From Ligilactobacillus aviarius (GTDB lineage Bacteria; Bacillota; Bacilli; Lactobacillales; Lactobacillaceae), in the NCBI RefSeq assembly GCF_001654615.1, contig NZ_LWUD01000026.1, positions 1 through 64,000 of the forward strand: a stretch of 64,000 nucleotides of DNA, in the 5' to 3' direction. Below are positions 9,457 to 19,390 of this stretch, in pieces (the first letter of the stretch is position 1; each line of letters starts with the position of its first letter). The translations under genes and the position numbers were made by a program. The notes below the pieces were generated by a model that saw nothing but the letters and a program-made list of their open reading frames with translations, was not told the DNA's origin and searched no databases.

Positions 9457-10827
9457 GTGGAAAATTCCGGAATTTATGTAGGATTGGACATCGGAACAAC
9501 TTCGATCAAAGTCGTAATTGCAGAATTTATGAAAGGCCAATTAAATATTATTGGCTATGGCAGTTCACATTCCGCTGGCTTGTCACGTGGTGTAATTGTA
9601 GACATTGACCAAGTTGTTGCTACAATTAAGGAAACAATTAAACAAGCAGAACAAAAAGCAAACATTGAAATTGAAAATGTAACGGTTGGCGTTCCGGCAA
9701 ATATGTTACAAATTCAACGGTGCAAGGGCATGATCGCAGTTGGCGGTCAAGACGGCAATTCTGCTGAAATTACAGATGAGGATGTTCACGAAGTTACTCG
9801 GGCAGCGTTAGTTCAAAACTTGCCGCCAGAACGCGATGTGATCGATATCGTTCCAGACGAGTTCTTTGTTGATGATATTGATAATATCAAAGATCCGCGT
9901 GGAATGATGGGCGTTCGGTTGGAGATGCAAGGGGTAATGTATACGGGCCCAAAGACGATTTTACATAATATTCGTAAATGTGTTCAACGAGCAGGCTTAA
10001 AGATTCAAGATATCGTGGTTGCTCCGATTGCACTTTCTGAATATGCATTAAGTGATGCTGAACAGGATTTTGGGGCCGTTTTAATTGACCTTGGTGGAGG
10101 CCAAACGACAGCCGCTGTTGTTCATGATCACAAAGTAAAGTATACTTATGTTGATCAGGAAGGTGGCGACTACGTAACTCGCGATATTTCAATTGTTTTG
10201 AATACGTCATTTGAAAATGCCGAAACATTGAAGCGAAATTATGGGTATGCCCTTGCTGAAATGGCTTCATCCGAGGATTCGATTCCGGTTGAAGTTGTTG
10301 GTCAACAAGAGGATGAAATGGTTACCGAAGAATACCTTTCAGAAATTATTGAAGCCCGGATGCGGCAAATTTTTGAAAAAATCAAACAATCTCTTGGAAG
10401 TATCAATGCTTTTCAACTTCCAGGCGGAGTTGTGTTAACAGGTGGAATGGCTGCATTACAAGGGGTAACCGAATTAGCTCAAGAAATTTTTGAAGTTCCG
10501 GTAAAGATTTTCTATCCTCAAGAAATGAATTTACGTTCACCACAATTCTCACAAGTTATTGGTTTAATTGAAGATACAACACATCAAAATGAAATCAATA
10601 TGGTTGTTAAGAGCACGTTGAATAATATTGATGCGGTTGTCAATCAAGGACCAGTGCAAACTCCATCAATGAAGGCCGTTAAGAAGGCTAACATGAAGAG
10701 TGTGAAGACAAAACCACGGAAAGCGGCTAAACCAGTTGAGAAACAAGCTAAACAAAATAAGTCAGCCGAAAAGAAACATCATTCAATTTCAGGTTTGAAA
10801 GATTGGTTTGGCAGTTTCTTTGATTAA
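9457..10827 (+). CDS. ftsA: Cell division protein FtsA
   Basis: A 456-residue actin-like ATPase that tethers FtsZ filaments to the membrane. The phosphate-1 loop is GLDIGTTSIKV (about residues 9-19). AVLIDLGGGQTT is the phosphate-2 region and VVLTGGMAALQG the adenosine motif. A basic linker leads to a C-terminal amphipathic membrane-targeting helix, SGLKDWFGSFF. I chose the GTG at 9457 because GGAGG lies eight bases upstream; the frame stays open to a TTG at 9418 with no ribosome binding site. Confidence 0.96.
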   Translation: MENSGIYVGLDIGTTSIKVVIAEFMKGQLNIIGYGSSHSAGLSRGVIVDIDQVVATIKETIKQAEQKANIEIENVTVGVPANMLQIQRCKGMIAVGGQDGNSAEITDEDVHEVTRAALVQNLPPERDVIDIVPDEFFVDDIDNIKDPRGMMGVRLEMQGVMYTGPKTILHNIRKCVQRAGLKIQDIVVAPIALSEYALSDAEQDFGAVLIDLGGGQTTAAVVHDHKVKYTYVDQEGGDYVTRDISIVLNTSFENAETLKRNYGYALAEMASSEDSIPVEVVGQQEDEMVTEEYLSEIIEARMRQIFEKIKQSLGSINAFQLPGGVVLTGGMAALQGVTELAQEIFEVPVKIFYPQEMNLRSPQFSQVIGLIEDTTHQNEINMVVKSTLNNIDAVVNQGPVQTPSMKAVKKANMKSVKTKPRKAAKPVEKQAKQNKSAEKKHHSISGLKDWFGSFFD

Positions 10828-10866
10828 TTAGTTTAAGAAACAGATTGGATAACGGAGGAGAACTAA

Positions 10867-12108
10867 ATGGACTACGAAGTAGATGAAAACAACAAGGCGA
10901 ACATCAAAGTAATCGGTGTCGGCGGTGCTGGTGGTAACGCGGTTAACCGAATGATTGCCGAAGACGTTAAAGGTGTTGAATTTATTGCTGCAAACACAGA
11001 TGTTCAAGCATTAAAGAACTCAAATGCGGAAACAAAAATTCAATTAGGACCGAAATTGACAAAGGGTCTTGGTGCAGGTGCTAACCCTGATATCGGTGAA
11101 AAAGCTGCTGAAGAAAGTGAAGAACAAATTTCTGAAGCTTTACAAGGCGCTAACATGATCTTTGTTACTGCCGGAATGGGTGGCGGTACTGGTACCGGTG
11201 CAGCTCCAGTGATTGCAAAGGTTGCAAAGGAAATGGGAGCATTGACTGTTGGGGTCGTAACCCGTCCATTCTCATTTGAAGGCCCAAAGCGTGCACGGTT
11301 TGCTGCTGAAGGTGTTCAAAAGATGAAGGAACACGTTGATACTTTGATTATCATTGCAAATAACCGTTTATTAGAAATCGTTGATAAAAAGACGCCAATG
11401 CTTCAAGCATTCCAAGAAGCAGATAACGTTTTACGTCAAGGTGTTCAAGGGATTACTGATTTGATCACATCACCAGGTTACGTTAACTTGGACTTCGCTG
11501 ACGTTACAACTGTTATGAAAGACAAGGGTTCAGCTTTGATGGGAATTGGTTCTGCAAACGGCGAAAACCGAATTGAAGAAGCAACAAAGAAAGCTATTTC
11601 ATCACCACTGTTGGAAGTTTCAATTGATGGGGCTGAACAAGTTCTGTTGAACATTACTGGTGGTCCAGATTTGAGCTTGTTTGAAGCCCAAACAGCTTCA
11701 GAAATTGTAACGGATGCCGCTTCAAGCGATGTCAATATTATCTTTGGGACATCAATCAACGAAAACCTCGAAGATGAAGTAGTCGTGACTGTAATCGCAA
11801 CTGGAATTGACAAAAAGCGCAATGCGCGTAAAACAGTTAAGAAGCCAGCATCAAACGGAATTTTAAACAATAACCGGAATGCTGCTTCAAACCAACCAGC
11901 ATCAAATTCACGGAGTAATGATCCGCTTGCTGATTGGGATATTACAACTGAGATGAACGGTAATTCACATGCAGCAAACCAACGGGATAATTTCCAAGAC
12001 GTTGAAAAGAAAGACTTTAACGTATTTGGTTCAGATTCATCAAATAATAACTTTGATCAAGATGATGACGATAATATGCCACCATTCTTGCGTCATCGTC
12101 GGAAATAA
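10867..12108 (+). CDS. ftsZ: Cell division GTPase FtsZ
   Basis: A 413-residue tubulin homologue that forms the Z ring. The tubulin signature is GGGTGTG (residues 105-111), preceded by [13 protein letters not shown] (17-29). The T7 synergy loop is NLDFADV. After a low-complexity Asn/Asp/Ser linker (about 320-400), the conserved tail [13 protein letters not shown] ends the protein; it is the site used by FtsA and SepF. GGAGG precedes the ATG. Confidence 0.98.
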   Translation: MDYEVDENNKANIKVIGVGGAGGNAVNRMIAEDVKGVEFIAANTDVQALKNSNAETKIQLGPKLTKGLGAGANPDIGEKAAEESEEQISEALQGANMIFVTAGMGGGTGTGAAPVIAKVAKEMGALTVGVVTRPFSFEGPKRARFAAEGVQKMKEHVDTLIIIANNRLLEIVDKKTPMLQAFQEADNVLRQGVQGITDLITSPGYVNLDFADVTTVMKDKGSALMGIGSANGENRIEEATKKAISSPLLEVSIDGAEQVLLNITGGPDLSLFEAQTASEIVTDAASSDVNIIFGTSINENLEDEVVVTVIATGIDKKRNARKTVKKPASNGILNNNRNAASNQPASNSRSNDPLADWDITTEMNGNSHAANQRDNFQDVEKKDFNVFGSDSSNNNFDQDDDDNMPPFLRHRRK

Positions 12109-12126
12109 TGAAGGAGGCTTGAGGTC

Positions 12127-12558
12127 ATGTCATTAACTGATCGGATTAGTCATTTTTTTAATGGATACGACGATGAAACGGAATATGATAATTATGATAA
12201 TGGTTCATCACAGGTAAGAACAGAAAGTGAAGGACCTCAGGGCAATCAGAAAAATCGAATTATGTCAATTGTAGGTAAAAGTGATCATTCGCAAAAAAAG
12301 ATCATGTTGTTTGAGCCCCGGGTGTTTTCAGATGCTAAGCAAATCGCATCACGCCTTTTAAACGGGCAAGCAGCAATTATCAATTTTGAACGGATGGACA
12401 ACCAACAATCGCGCCGAATCGTTGATTTCTTATCAGGGGTGACGTATGCCATTGATGGAGATATCAAACGAATTGGTGAACAAATTTTTCTATGCACTCC
12501 GTCTGAATTTTCAGTTGAAGGAATGCTTAATGAAGCCGTTAAGCTTCAAGACTTTTAG
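12127..12558 (+). CDS. sepF: Cell division protein SepF
   Basis: A 143-residue FtsZ-binding membrane anchor. The N-terminal amphipathic helix is [13 protein letters not shown] (residues 2-14), followed by an acidic linker. The SepF core (about 55-143) includes [22 protein letters not shown] and [22 protein letters not shown]. SepF can partly replace FtsA in tethering FtsZ. It lies between ftsZ and yggT as in other Firmicutes, with AAGGAGG before the ATG. Confidence 0.95.
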   Translation: MSLTDRISHFFNGYDDETEYDNYDNGSSQVRTESEGPQGNQKNRIMSIVGKSDHSQKKIMLFEPRVFSDAKQIASRLLNGQAAIINFERMDNQQSRRIVDFLSGVTYAIDGDIKRIGEQIFLCTPSEFSVEGMLNEAVKLQDF

Positions 12559-12572
12559 TAAGGAGTCGGAAA

Positions 12573-12830
12573 GTGTTAGTAGGAATTATTAATGGCCTAT
12601 TTCAACTTTATACGTTGGCAATTGTTGTGTACTGTTTGATGTCATGGTTCCCGGGTGCTTTACAGACGAAGTTCGGAATGTTTTTAGATCGGATCGTGAG
12701 TCCGTTCTTAAATCTTTTCCATTTTATTCCCCCGATTTTTAACATTGATTTTTCACCGATCATTGCGTTAATCGTATTGGAATTAGTTGAAAAAGGACTC
12801 TTCTTCCTTTTACGGATCCTAATTGGATAA
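12573..12830 (+). CDS. YggT family membrane protein
   Basis: An 85-residue protein with two hydrophobic segments (about residues 3-22 and 58-82) flanking the family signature SWFPG-x-F-x4-I-x2-PFL. YggT/YlmG proteins sit in the division cluster; their exact role is unclear, with reports of osmotic adaptation and envelope organisation. The start is GTG with AAGGAGTC upstream; no ATG is available. Confidence 0.9.
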   Translation: MLVGIINGLFQLYTLAIVVYCLMSWFPGALQTKFGMFLDRIVSPFLNLFHFIPPIFNIDFSPIIALIVLELVEKGLFFLLRILIG

Positions 12831-12846
12831 TTGAGGTTAATTTCAA

Positions 12847-13629
12847 ATGAATGATGGAATTTACCAGCATTTTCGAAAGGAAGAGCGGCCAATAATCGAT
12901 CAGGTTGCATCGTTTATTTCGGAAGCGGAGTTAAATTACGCACCGGTGTTGACTGATTTTTTAAATCCCCGGGAACGTTTTATTGCCCGGGCGTTGATTG
13001 GAAAAAATACGACGATTCAAATGGCAACGCAGGGCGGGTATCAGAAGGCTGATCGAAAACGGGTATTATTTTACCCACAGTATTTTGAACCCCAAACTGA
13101 GGATTTTGAAATTCAAGTTCTTGAAGTTGATTATCCGGTTAAGTTTGCGTCATTGCACCACGGACAGATTCTGGGTGCGCTTGTTCATTCTGGAATTACG
13201 CGGGATGTGCTCGGAGATATTATAACCGATGGAACACGGTGGCAATTGATTGTTGAAAAAAAGATTGCGCCATATCTGGTTAGTCAGCTTGATCGAATTG
13301 GTCGGACGAAGGTGAAGCTTAATCCGAAAGAATTATCGGAGTTGTTAACACCGGAAAGTGCATGGCAAGAAGCTCATTTGCTAATCAGTTCGCAGCGAAT
13401 TGATAGGATCATCGCTAGCAGCTACCATTTGTCACGTGGAAAGGCCAAGGAACTGATTGAAAATGCCAAAGTTCAAGTAAATTGGATGGAAGTTGATCGT
13501 CCAGATTACGTGATTAACATTCGCGATATTATTTCAGTGCGCGGCTACGGACGCATTCGCTTCGATGCAATTTTAGGAACGACCCATAAGGGAAAGTTAA
13601 AAGTTGAAATGGCGATTATTCGGAAATAG
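12847..13629 (+). CDS. ylmH: YlmH family S4-domain RNA-binding protein
   Basis: A 260-residue protein. The N-terminal half matches the YlmH fold (FLNPRERFIA, RVLFYP, HGQILGALVHSGITRDVLGDI). The C-terminal S4 domain (about residues 180-240) reads RIDRIIASSYHLSRGKAKELI. YlmH proteins bind ribosome-associated RNA; recent Bacillus work links YlmH to rescue of stalled large subunits. Here the evidence is family level only. It lies between yggT and divIVA. Confidence 0.93.
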   Translation: MNDGIYQHFRKEERPIIDQVASFISEAELNYAPVLTDFLNPRERFIARALIGKNTTIQMATQGGYQKADRKRVLFYPQYFEPQTEDFEIQVLEVDYPVKFASLHHGQILGALVHSGITRDVLGDIITDGTRWQLIVEKKIAPYLVSQLDRIGRTKVKLNPKELSELLTPESAWQEAHLLISSQRIDRIIASSYHLSRGKAKELIENAKVQVNWMEVDRPDYVINIRDIISVRGYGRIRFDAILGTTHKGKLKVEMAIIRK

Positions 13630-13662
13630 TCCATTTAGACAATAGCGTGTCAATTGTTTTAA

Positions 13663-13671
13663 TGATAAAAT
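13663..13671 (+). promoter_or_regulatory. Possible divIVA promoter
   Basis: TGATAAAAT forms an extended -10 motif 24 bases before the divIVA ATG, in the only gap over 50 bases in this half of the cluster. No strong -35 is visible. Additional transcription of divIVA is inferred. Confidence 0.4.
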
Positions 13672-13694
13672 GACTTATAGTGGAGGTGATAGGG

Positions 13695-14489
13695 ATGGCT
13701 TTGACCCCCTTGGATATTCATAATAAAGAATTTCACGTAAAATTACGTGGTTATGATCAAGATGAAGTTAACGAATTCTTAGACCAAATTATCAAAGATT
13801 ATGAAGCTTTGTTAAAGGAAAATGATTCACTTCGTGACAGCTTAGATCAAAATAAAGAAAAATTAAAATACTTCAATGATTTGAAGGATTCTTTGAATCA
13901 GTCAATTATTGTTGCTCAAGAAGCAGCTGATAAGGTTAAGGCAAACTCACAACGTGAAGCTGAAATTATTAACCGTGAAGCTCAAAAGCAAGGTCAAGAT
14001 ATTATTGACCAAGCAAATGAAAAGGCACGGAATATCATTGATGAAGCTTCAAAGAAAGCTAAGAAACTTGCAATTGAAACTGATGATTTGCGGAAGCAAG
14101 CCCGGATTTTCCGGCAAAAACTTCAAGTAATGATGGAATCTCAATTAGAAGTTGTTAAGGGCAGCGAATGGGACGAAATCTTGAAGCAAGGTAAGACAAG
14201 CAGCTATGAAGAAATTCAAGATGCAATTCGTCAAGACGAAACGTTGGACAAAGAAACTGCACGTGAAATTAAGCCAGTCCAAGATGATGAAGAGTTTAAC
14301 TTCCAACCAGTTGATCCAAATCCTCCTGAAATCAATCCTGCTGATGATGGTCAAGCAGAAACAGTTGTTGTTTTCCCTGATAACAATGATTCAACAACAG
14401 AGACTGAACCAACTCCACAAAGTGAACCTGAAGATTCAAACAATGGCCTTCAAGGACAACACTTTGCTGACACAGATGATTTAAACTAA
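13695..14489 (+). CDS. divIVA: Septum/pole-site protein DivIVA
   Basis: A 264-residue coiled-coil protein that recognises curved membrane at the poles and septum. The conserved N-terminal lipid-binding domain (residues 1-60) includes LTPLDIHNKEF and YDQDEVNEFLDQI. Long coiled coils follow (about 30-165), then an acidic, Pro/Gln-rich tail. I chose the ATG at 13695 because the upstream in-frame GTG at 13680 is part of the ribosome binding site GGAGGTGATAGGG. It is the last gene of the division cluster. Confidence 0.95.
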   Translation: MALTPLDIHNKEFHVKLRGYDQDEVNEFLDQIIKDYEALLKENDSLRDSLDQNKEKLKYFNDLKDSLNQSIIVAQEAADKVKANSQREAEIINREAQKQGQDIIDQANEKARNIIDEASKKAKKLAIETDDLRKQARIFRQKLQVMMESQLEVVKGSEWDEILKQGKTSSYEEIQDAIRQDETLDKETAREIKPVQDDEEFNFQPVDPNPPEINPADDGQAETVVVFPDNNDSTTETEPTPQSEPEDSNNGLQGQHFADTDDLN

Positions 14490-14520
14490 TTTGAAACACG
14501 ACTTATTTTAAATACTTCAA

Positions 14521-14705
14521 AGCGAGTCAACGATGGTGAGAGGTTGATAGTCACTTTAAGGTAAGCCATCATTCAATGATTGAAATGCTGAATTCAAAGT
14601 AAGCATTTTCGGTTCACACCGTTATTTGTGATTAAAGTAGATTTAATAATCTAAAATTTGGGTGGTACCACGATAATCTCGTCCCTTGCGGATGGGATTA
14701 TTTTT
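14521..14705 (+). promoter_or_regulatory. T-box leader of ileS (tRNA-Ile sensing)
   Basis: The T-box consensus GGGTGGTACCACG lies at 14660-14672, followed by a terminator hairpin (about 14673-14700) and a T-run. At the 5' side, AGCG-AG-TCAA (14521-14530) pairs with TTGA-AA-TGCT (14580-14589), the expected Stem I base. Stem I holds adjacent ATC and ATT triplets (14568-14573), both isoleucine codons and candidate specifiers. Uncharged tRNA-Ile would stabilise the antiterminator and allow ileS transcription. Confidence 0.92.
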
Positions 14706-14722
14706 TTTGAAAGGAGAAAACG

Positions 14723-17518
14723 ATGCGAATTAAGAAAACCTTGAATATGGGTAGAACTAAATTCCCAATGCGTGGAAATCTTCCAGTTAAAGAAGCTGAA
14801 AGACAAAAGGTATGGGAAGAAAACAAAGTTTATGAAAAACGGCAAAAATTAAATGAAGGCAAACCGTCATTTGTTTTGCACGATGGCCCTCCATATGCAA
14901 ACGGAAACATTCACATGGGACATGCCATGAACAAGATTTCAAAGGACTTTATCGTTCGTTCAAAGTCAATGATGGGCTTCCGGGCACCATATGTTCCTGG
15001 ATGGGACACTCATGGATTGCCAATTGAACAACAACTGAAGAAGCAAGGGGTTGATCGGAAGGCCCTTTCAATTGCTGATTTCCGTGAAAAGTGCCGGGAA
15101 TATGCTTTACAACAAGTTGATAAGCAACGCCAAGACTTTAAGCGGTTAGGAATTTCTGCTGAATGGGATAACCCATATGTAACCCTTGATCCTAAATTTG
15201 AAGCTCAAGAAGTTCGCGTCTTTGGTAAGATGGCTGAAAAAGGCTTGATTTATAAGGGCCGGAAGCCAGTTTACTGGTCATGGTCATCTGAATCAGCCTT
15301 AGCCGAAGCCGAAGTTGAATATCATGACGTAACTTCACCATCAGCCTTTTACGGTGAAAAGGTTATTGATGGTAAGGGCGTCTTAGATGATGATACATAC
15401 ATGGTTGTCTGGACAACAACGCCATGGACAATTCCTGGCTCAGAAGGGATCACAATTTCTGCGAAGTACGAATATTCAGTTGTTCAACATGACGATGATC
15501 CGCGGAAATTTGTGATCGCAACTGAATTGCTCGCAAAGGACGCAGAATTATTTGGATGGAAAGATGTTAAGACATTGAAGACGGTCAAGGGTGCTGATAT
15601 GGAAAACATCCTTGCACAACATCCATTTGATCCGGAACGGAAATTAGTTGTAATGCTTGGTGACTTCGTTACGCTTGATGCCGGAACTGGTTTAGTGCAC
15701 ACAGCTCCTGGATTTGGGGAAGACGACTACAATGTCGGAATGAAGTATGGCTTGGATGTTTTTGCTCCAGTTGATGCCAAAGGATACTTGACGGATGAAG
15801 CCGGCGAAGACTTTGCGGGCGTCTTTTATGAAGATGCTAACCAGATCTCATTGGATAAATTAAAAGCTTCAAATGCATTGATCAAGCAAATGGATTATGA
15901 ACACAGTTATCCATTTGACTGGCGGACCAAGAAACCGATCATTTTCCGGGCAACGCCGCAATGGTTCGCATCGGTTGATAAGATTCGGGATGATATTCTT
16001 GATGCCATTGACAGCGTGAAGTTTATGCCAGAATGGGGTCAAAAACGGCTTCATAATATGATCCGCGACCGTGGCGATTGGGTAATCTCACGGCAACGGG
16101 TATGGGGAGTTCCATTGCCAATCTTCTATGCCGAAGACGGCGAAGCAATCATGACTCCGGAAACGATCGAACATGTTGCTCAATTGATTGAAAAGCGTGG
16201 TTCAAATATTTGGTTTGAAAAGGATGCTAAGGATCTTTTGCCTGAAGGATTCACCAGTGAACATTCGCCAAACGGCAAGTTTACGAAAGAAACCGACATC
16301 ATGGATGTTTGGTTCGATTCCGGTTCATCTCACCAAGGCGTGCTTGCTTCACGGGATTACCTGACATATCCGGCTGATTTAGTTCTTGAAGGTTCAGATC
16401 AATACCGTGGATGGTTCAATTCAAGCATGATCACCAGTGTTGCCGTTTCAGGAAAAGCACCGTATAAACAGGTTATTTCACAAGGATTTACCCTTGACGG
16501 AAAGGGCCACAAGATGAGCAAATCACTTGGAAACACAATTGTTCCAAATGACGTGATCAAGCAAATGGGTGCTGAAATTATCCGGTTATGGGTATTGAGT
16601 GCTGACACATCAGCAGACGTTCGCGTTTCAATGGGAAGCTTCCAACAAATTGCGGAAAGTTACCGGAAGATTCGGAACACCTTCAGATTCTTGCTTTCAA
16701 ACGTTGCAGACTTTGATCCGGAAAAGAATCAAGTGGCATTTGATGATCTTGAAGCCATTGATCGTTACATGCAAATTCAAGCAAATGAATTTACAAAGGA
16801 AATTTTAGATGACTATGCAACGTATGACTTTATGGATATCTACAAGAAGGTCATTAAGTTCATCACCACGGACTTATCAGCATTTTACCTTGATATTGCA
16901 AAGGATGTTATCTACATTGAAGAGGCTGACGGTCACAAGCGGCGTTCAATGCAAACTGTTTTGTATGACATCGTTGTTCGGTTAGCAAAACTGTTAACTC
17001 CAATTTTGCCACACACAACTGAAGAAGTTTGGGAATACTTGCATGAACCAGAAGAATTTGCTCAATTATCAGAAATGCCGGCAGTGAACTATTATGATGG
17101 CCAAAAGAAGCTTCTTGAAAACTGGAGCCGCTTCATGAAAGTCCGGTCAAATGTTTACAAGTCACTTGAAATTGCCCGGGATGATAAGATGATTGGAAAG
17201 TCATTTGAAGCGCATGTCAAGTTGTACGTCACTGATGGAATCAAACAGGAATTGGATAGTTTAGATGCTGATATTCGTCAAGCAATGATCGTTTCAGCAT
17301 TAGATATCCTTCCAATTGATGAAGCTCCTGCCGATGCAGATGATTATGATGAAGTAAAGGTTAAGATTGAAAAGGCAACGGGTGAGGTTTGCCCACGGTG
17401 CCGGATGATCAAGACCGATGTGGGTGCAGATCAAGAATTACCACAAGTTTGTGCTCACTGTGCGGAAATTATTCGGCATGACTTCCCTGAAGCAGTTGAA
17501 GAAGGGTTAGAAGATTAA
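14723..17518 (+). CDS. ileS: Isoleucine--tRNA ligase IleS
   Basis: A 931-residue class I aminoacyl-tRNA synthetase. The HIGH motif appears as HMGH (residues 64-67) after GPPYANGNI. The KMSKS loop begins at about residue 597 ([10 protein letters not shown]). The CP1 editing domain lies between, with [13 protein letters not shown]-terminal zinc site is made by CPRCR and CAHC. The length is typical for the Gram-positive form. It is transcribed after the T-box leader and ends before a dispersed element. Confidence 0.98.
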   Translation: MRIKKTLNMGRTKFPMRGNLPVKEAERQKVWEENKVYEKRQKLNEGKPSFVLHDGPPYANGNIHMGHAMNKISKDFIVRSKSMMGFRAPYVPGWDTHGLPIEQQLKKQGVDRKALSIADFREKCREYALQQVDKQRQDFKRLGISAEWDNPYVTLDPKFEAQEVRVFGKMAEKGLIYKGRKPVYWSWSSESALAEAEVEYHDVTSPSAFYGEKVIDGKGVLDDDTYMVVWTTTPWTIPGSEGITISAKYEYSVVQHDDDPRKFVIATELLAKDAELFGWKDVKTLKTVKGADMENILAQHPFDPERKLVVMLGDFVTLDAGTGLVHTAPGFGEDDYNVGMKYGLDVFAPVDAKGYLTDEAGEDFAGVFYEDANQISLDKLKASNALIKQMDYEHSYPFDWRTKKPIIFRATPQWFASVDKIRDDILDAIDSVKFMPEWGQKRLHNMIRDRGDWVISRQRVWGVPLPIFYAEDGEAIMTPETIEHVAQLIEKRGSNIWFEKDAKDLLPEGFTSEHSPNGKFTKETDIMDVWFDSGSSHQGVLASRDYLTYPADLVLEGSDQYRGWFNSSMITSVAVSGKAPYKQVISQGFTLDGKGHKMSKSLGNTIVPNDVIKQMGAEIIRLWVLSADTSADVRVSMGSFQQIAESYRKIRNTFRFLLSNVADFDPEKNQVAFDDLEAIDRYMQIQANEFTKEILDDYATYDFMDIYKKVIKFITTDLSAFYLDIAKDVIYIEEADGHKRRSMQTVLYDIVVRLAKLLTPILPHTTEEVWEYLHEPEEFAQLSEMPAVNYYDGQKKLLENWSRFMKVRSNVYKSLEIARDDKMIGKSFEAHVKLYVTDGIKQELDSLDADIRQAMIVSALDILPIDEAPADADDYDEVKVKIEKATGEVCPRCRMIKTDVGADQELPQVCAHCAEIIRHDFPEAVEEGLED

Positions 17519-17529
17519 CAATGAATAAA

Positions 17530-17697
17530 AAGAAGGTGTGACAAAACAGTAAAAACGAGCGTGGTGGAAGCAGAAAAGCGAACGAATCGCGGAGCATAGA
17601 TTCGGAGGTTTTCGAACTTCCAAGTAGCTCGTTTGTTTTGGAACCCGATTATGCAAATATAGCAAAGAGACTGCGACTATTGTCACAGTCTTTTTTA
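17530..17697 (+). repeat. Dispersed intergenic element, copy 2
   Basis: It starts with AAGAAGGTGTGACAAAAC just after ileS and ends with the terminator hairpin GAGACTGCGAC / TGTCACAGTC and six Ts (17664-17697). Internally CGAATC pairs with GATTCG, GGAAG with CTTCC, and AACGAGC with GCTCGTT. It is the short subtype, with AAGTA between CTTCC and GCTCG. The terminator is the only evident one for ileS. The remaining gap to the nudix gene holds a weak promoter region. Confidence 0.82.
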
Positions 17698-17773
17698 GCG
17701 TTTAATGAACTATATTTTTTAGAATATCTCTGCTATCATTAGAGTTAAAGTGAGATAAAATGAGGAATGCAAA

Positions 17774-18316
17774 ATGGATTTTAAAGAAAAGACCTTATCA
17801 ACTGAAAATATCTATAATGGGAAAGTTGTTCATTTAGATAAAGAAGTCGTTAAACTTCCCAATGGTAAGGAAGCAGTTCGCGAAGTTATCCGGCATCAAG
17901 GAGCTGTTGGGGTGATTGCCATTACCGATTCGAATAAAATTGTAATGATTCGTCAATGGCGTGAGCCTTTAAAGAAGGTTACCCTTGAAATTCCAGCTGG
18001 AAAAATTGAACCCAGTGAACATGATGATCCGGAAAAAACGGCGCGGCGGGAATTAAATGAAGAAACCCGGTTTGCCGCTGACCAGTTTGAATTAGTTACG
18101 AAGTTTTACACTTCACCAGGATTTGCTGATGAATTGATGTATTTATACCATGCGGTCGGATTAAAGGCTGTTAAGGACGAATTACCGCAGGATGACGATG
18201 AATTTCTTGAATTGGTCGAATTATCGCCGAAAGAAGTTCAGGAGGCAATCAGTCGCGGTGAGATTTGTGATGCGAAAACAATGATGGCGGTTATGTTTTG
18301 GCAAATGATGGGGTAG
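17774..18316 (+). CDS. NUDIX hydrolase, ADP-ribose pyrophosphatase type
   Basis: A 180-residue protein. The Nudix box spans GKIEPSEHDDPEKTARRELNEET (about residues 76-98), giving the REL-x-EE metal site. The family pattern is slightly altered, with EETRF in place of the common EETG. The N-terminal region (STENIYNGKVVHLDKEVV, RHQGAVGVIAI, VMIRQWREPL) matches NudF-type ADP-sugar pyrophosphatases. The start ATG follows GAGGAATGCAAA. Confidence 0.9.
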   Translation: MDFKEKTLSTENIYNGKVVHLDKEVVKLPNGKEAVREVIRHQGAVGVIAITDSNKIVMIRQWREPLKKVTLEIPAGKIEPSEHDDPEKTARRELNEETRFAADQFELVTKFYTSPGFADELMYLYHAVGLKAVKDELPQDDDEFLELVELSPKEVQEAISRGEICDAKTMMAVMFWQMMG

Positions 18317-18320
18317 GTCA

Positions 18321-18686
18321 ATGAGTTGGGATAACGAAGGACGCCACTTTTATGATCAGGAAAATGATAATTCAAATGAACCGTTAAGAAGAAGCAAGAC
18401 TCCAAGTTTTACGGATGAACCTGATGACAAAAGGCTTCGGCGGCATCAAGCAATCGATGAAAGTGAAAATTCTTTTCTGACCCGTTTTCGTAAGGCTGAC
18501 CATTCTGAAAAGACTAACACGAATGATGATGGGATTCTCTCCCGGGCAGAACAAAAGAAACGGGATCAGGATGAGGAAAATGAACGGAAAGCCCGGTTAT
18601 TAGGAAAAAAATTAAATAAAGTAATTTGGATTTTAATCGGATTGATCATTATTACGTATTTGATTATGCGATTTGTTAATTTTTAG
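18321..18686 (+). CDS. Hypothetical tail-anchored protein
   Basis: A 121-residue protein with a long charged hydrophilic region (residues 1-98, rich in Asp, Glu, Arg and Lys) and one C-terminal membrane helix (about 100-118, VIWILIGLIIITYLIMRFV). This suggests a cytoplasmic domain anchored at the membrane. No catalytic motif is seen. It sits between the nudix gene and mtnN with gaps under 10 bases, so all three are probably co-transcribed. Function unknown. Confidence 0.8.
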   Translation: MSWDNEGRHFYDQENDNSNEPLRRSKTPSFTDEPDDKRLRRHQAIDESENSFLTRFRKADHSEKTNTNDDGILSRAEQKKRDQDEENERKARLLGKKLNKVIWILIGLIIITYLIMRFVNF

Positions 18687-18695
18687 GAGGAAACA

Positions 18696-19388
18696 ATGAA
18701 ATACGGTATTATTTGTGCAATGGAAGAAGAAATTAAAACGTTGGTTGAAAAGTTAGCAGATAAGCAAGAACAATCAATTGCTGACATGAAATACTATACC
18801 GGAACGATTAATGGGCATGAAGTTGTGCTTGTTCAATCAGGAATCGGTAAAGTCCAAGCAGCAGTCAACACTGCATTTTTGGCAAATAATTTCCACGTTG
18901 ACTGCATTATTAACTCTGGTTCTGCTGGGGGAATTGGTGATGGAATGCACGTTGGCGATGTTGTTCTTTCAACCGGGACAGCATATCATGATGCGGATTC
19001 AACGGCGTTTGGGTATAAAATGGGTCAAATGCCGGGACAACCGCAAATTTTTGAAGCGGATGCTCACCTTCGTGAAGCAGTCAAGAAAGCGGCTGAAGAA
19101 AACGGATTACCAGTTCGGGAAGGCTTGATCGTTACGGGTGATCAATTTATCAATTCAACTGCCAAGATCAATCAAATCAAGAGCATTTTCCCGGATGCCC
19201 TTTGCAGCGAAATGGAAGGGGCTGCTGTTGGTCAAGTTGCCCATGAATTCAACATTCCATATTTAGTTATTCGGGCAATGTCAGATGTTGGTGATGAAGA
19301 AGCAAGCCAATCATTTGATGAATTTGTAATTGATGCAGGAAAACGGTCTGCAAAAATGATTTTAACTTTATTATCAGAAGAGGCATAA
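18696..19388 (+). CDS. mtnN: 5'-methylthioadenosine/S-adenosylhomocysteine nucleosidase
   Basis: A 230-residue enzyme that hydrolyses MTA and SAH, detoxifying by-products of SAM use and polyamine or quorum-signal synthesis. Motifs are the N-terminal GIICAMEEEIKTL, the phosphate loop VQSGIGKVQAA, INSGSAGGIG and the active-site segment CSEMEGAAVGQVA, with MSDVGDE near the end (catalytic Asp). AGGAGG precedes the ATG. It lies three bases before the cysteine desulfurase gene. Confidence 0.96.
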   Translation: MKYGIICAMEEEIKTLVEKLADKQEQSIADMKYYTGTINGHEVVLVQSGIGKVQAAVNTAFLANNFHVDCIINSGSAGGIGDGMHVGDVVLSTGTAYHDADSTAFGYKMGQMPGQPQIFEADAHLREAVKKAAEENGLPVREGLIVTGDQFINSTAKINQIKSIFPDALCSEMEGAAVGQVAHEFNIPYLVIRAMSDVGDEEASQSFDEFVIDAGKRSAKMILTLLSEEA

Positions 19389-19390
19389 AA

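Noticed and set aside
13637-13665. Inverted repeat ACAAT...ATTGT upstream of divIVA
   Set aside because: Short arms in AT-rich sequence; not distinguishable from chance.
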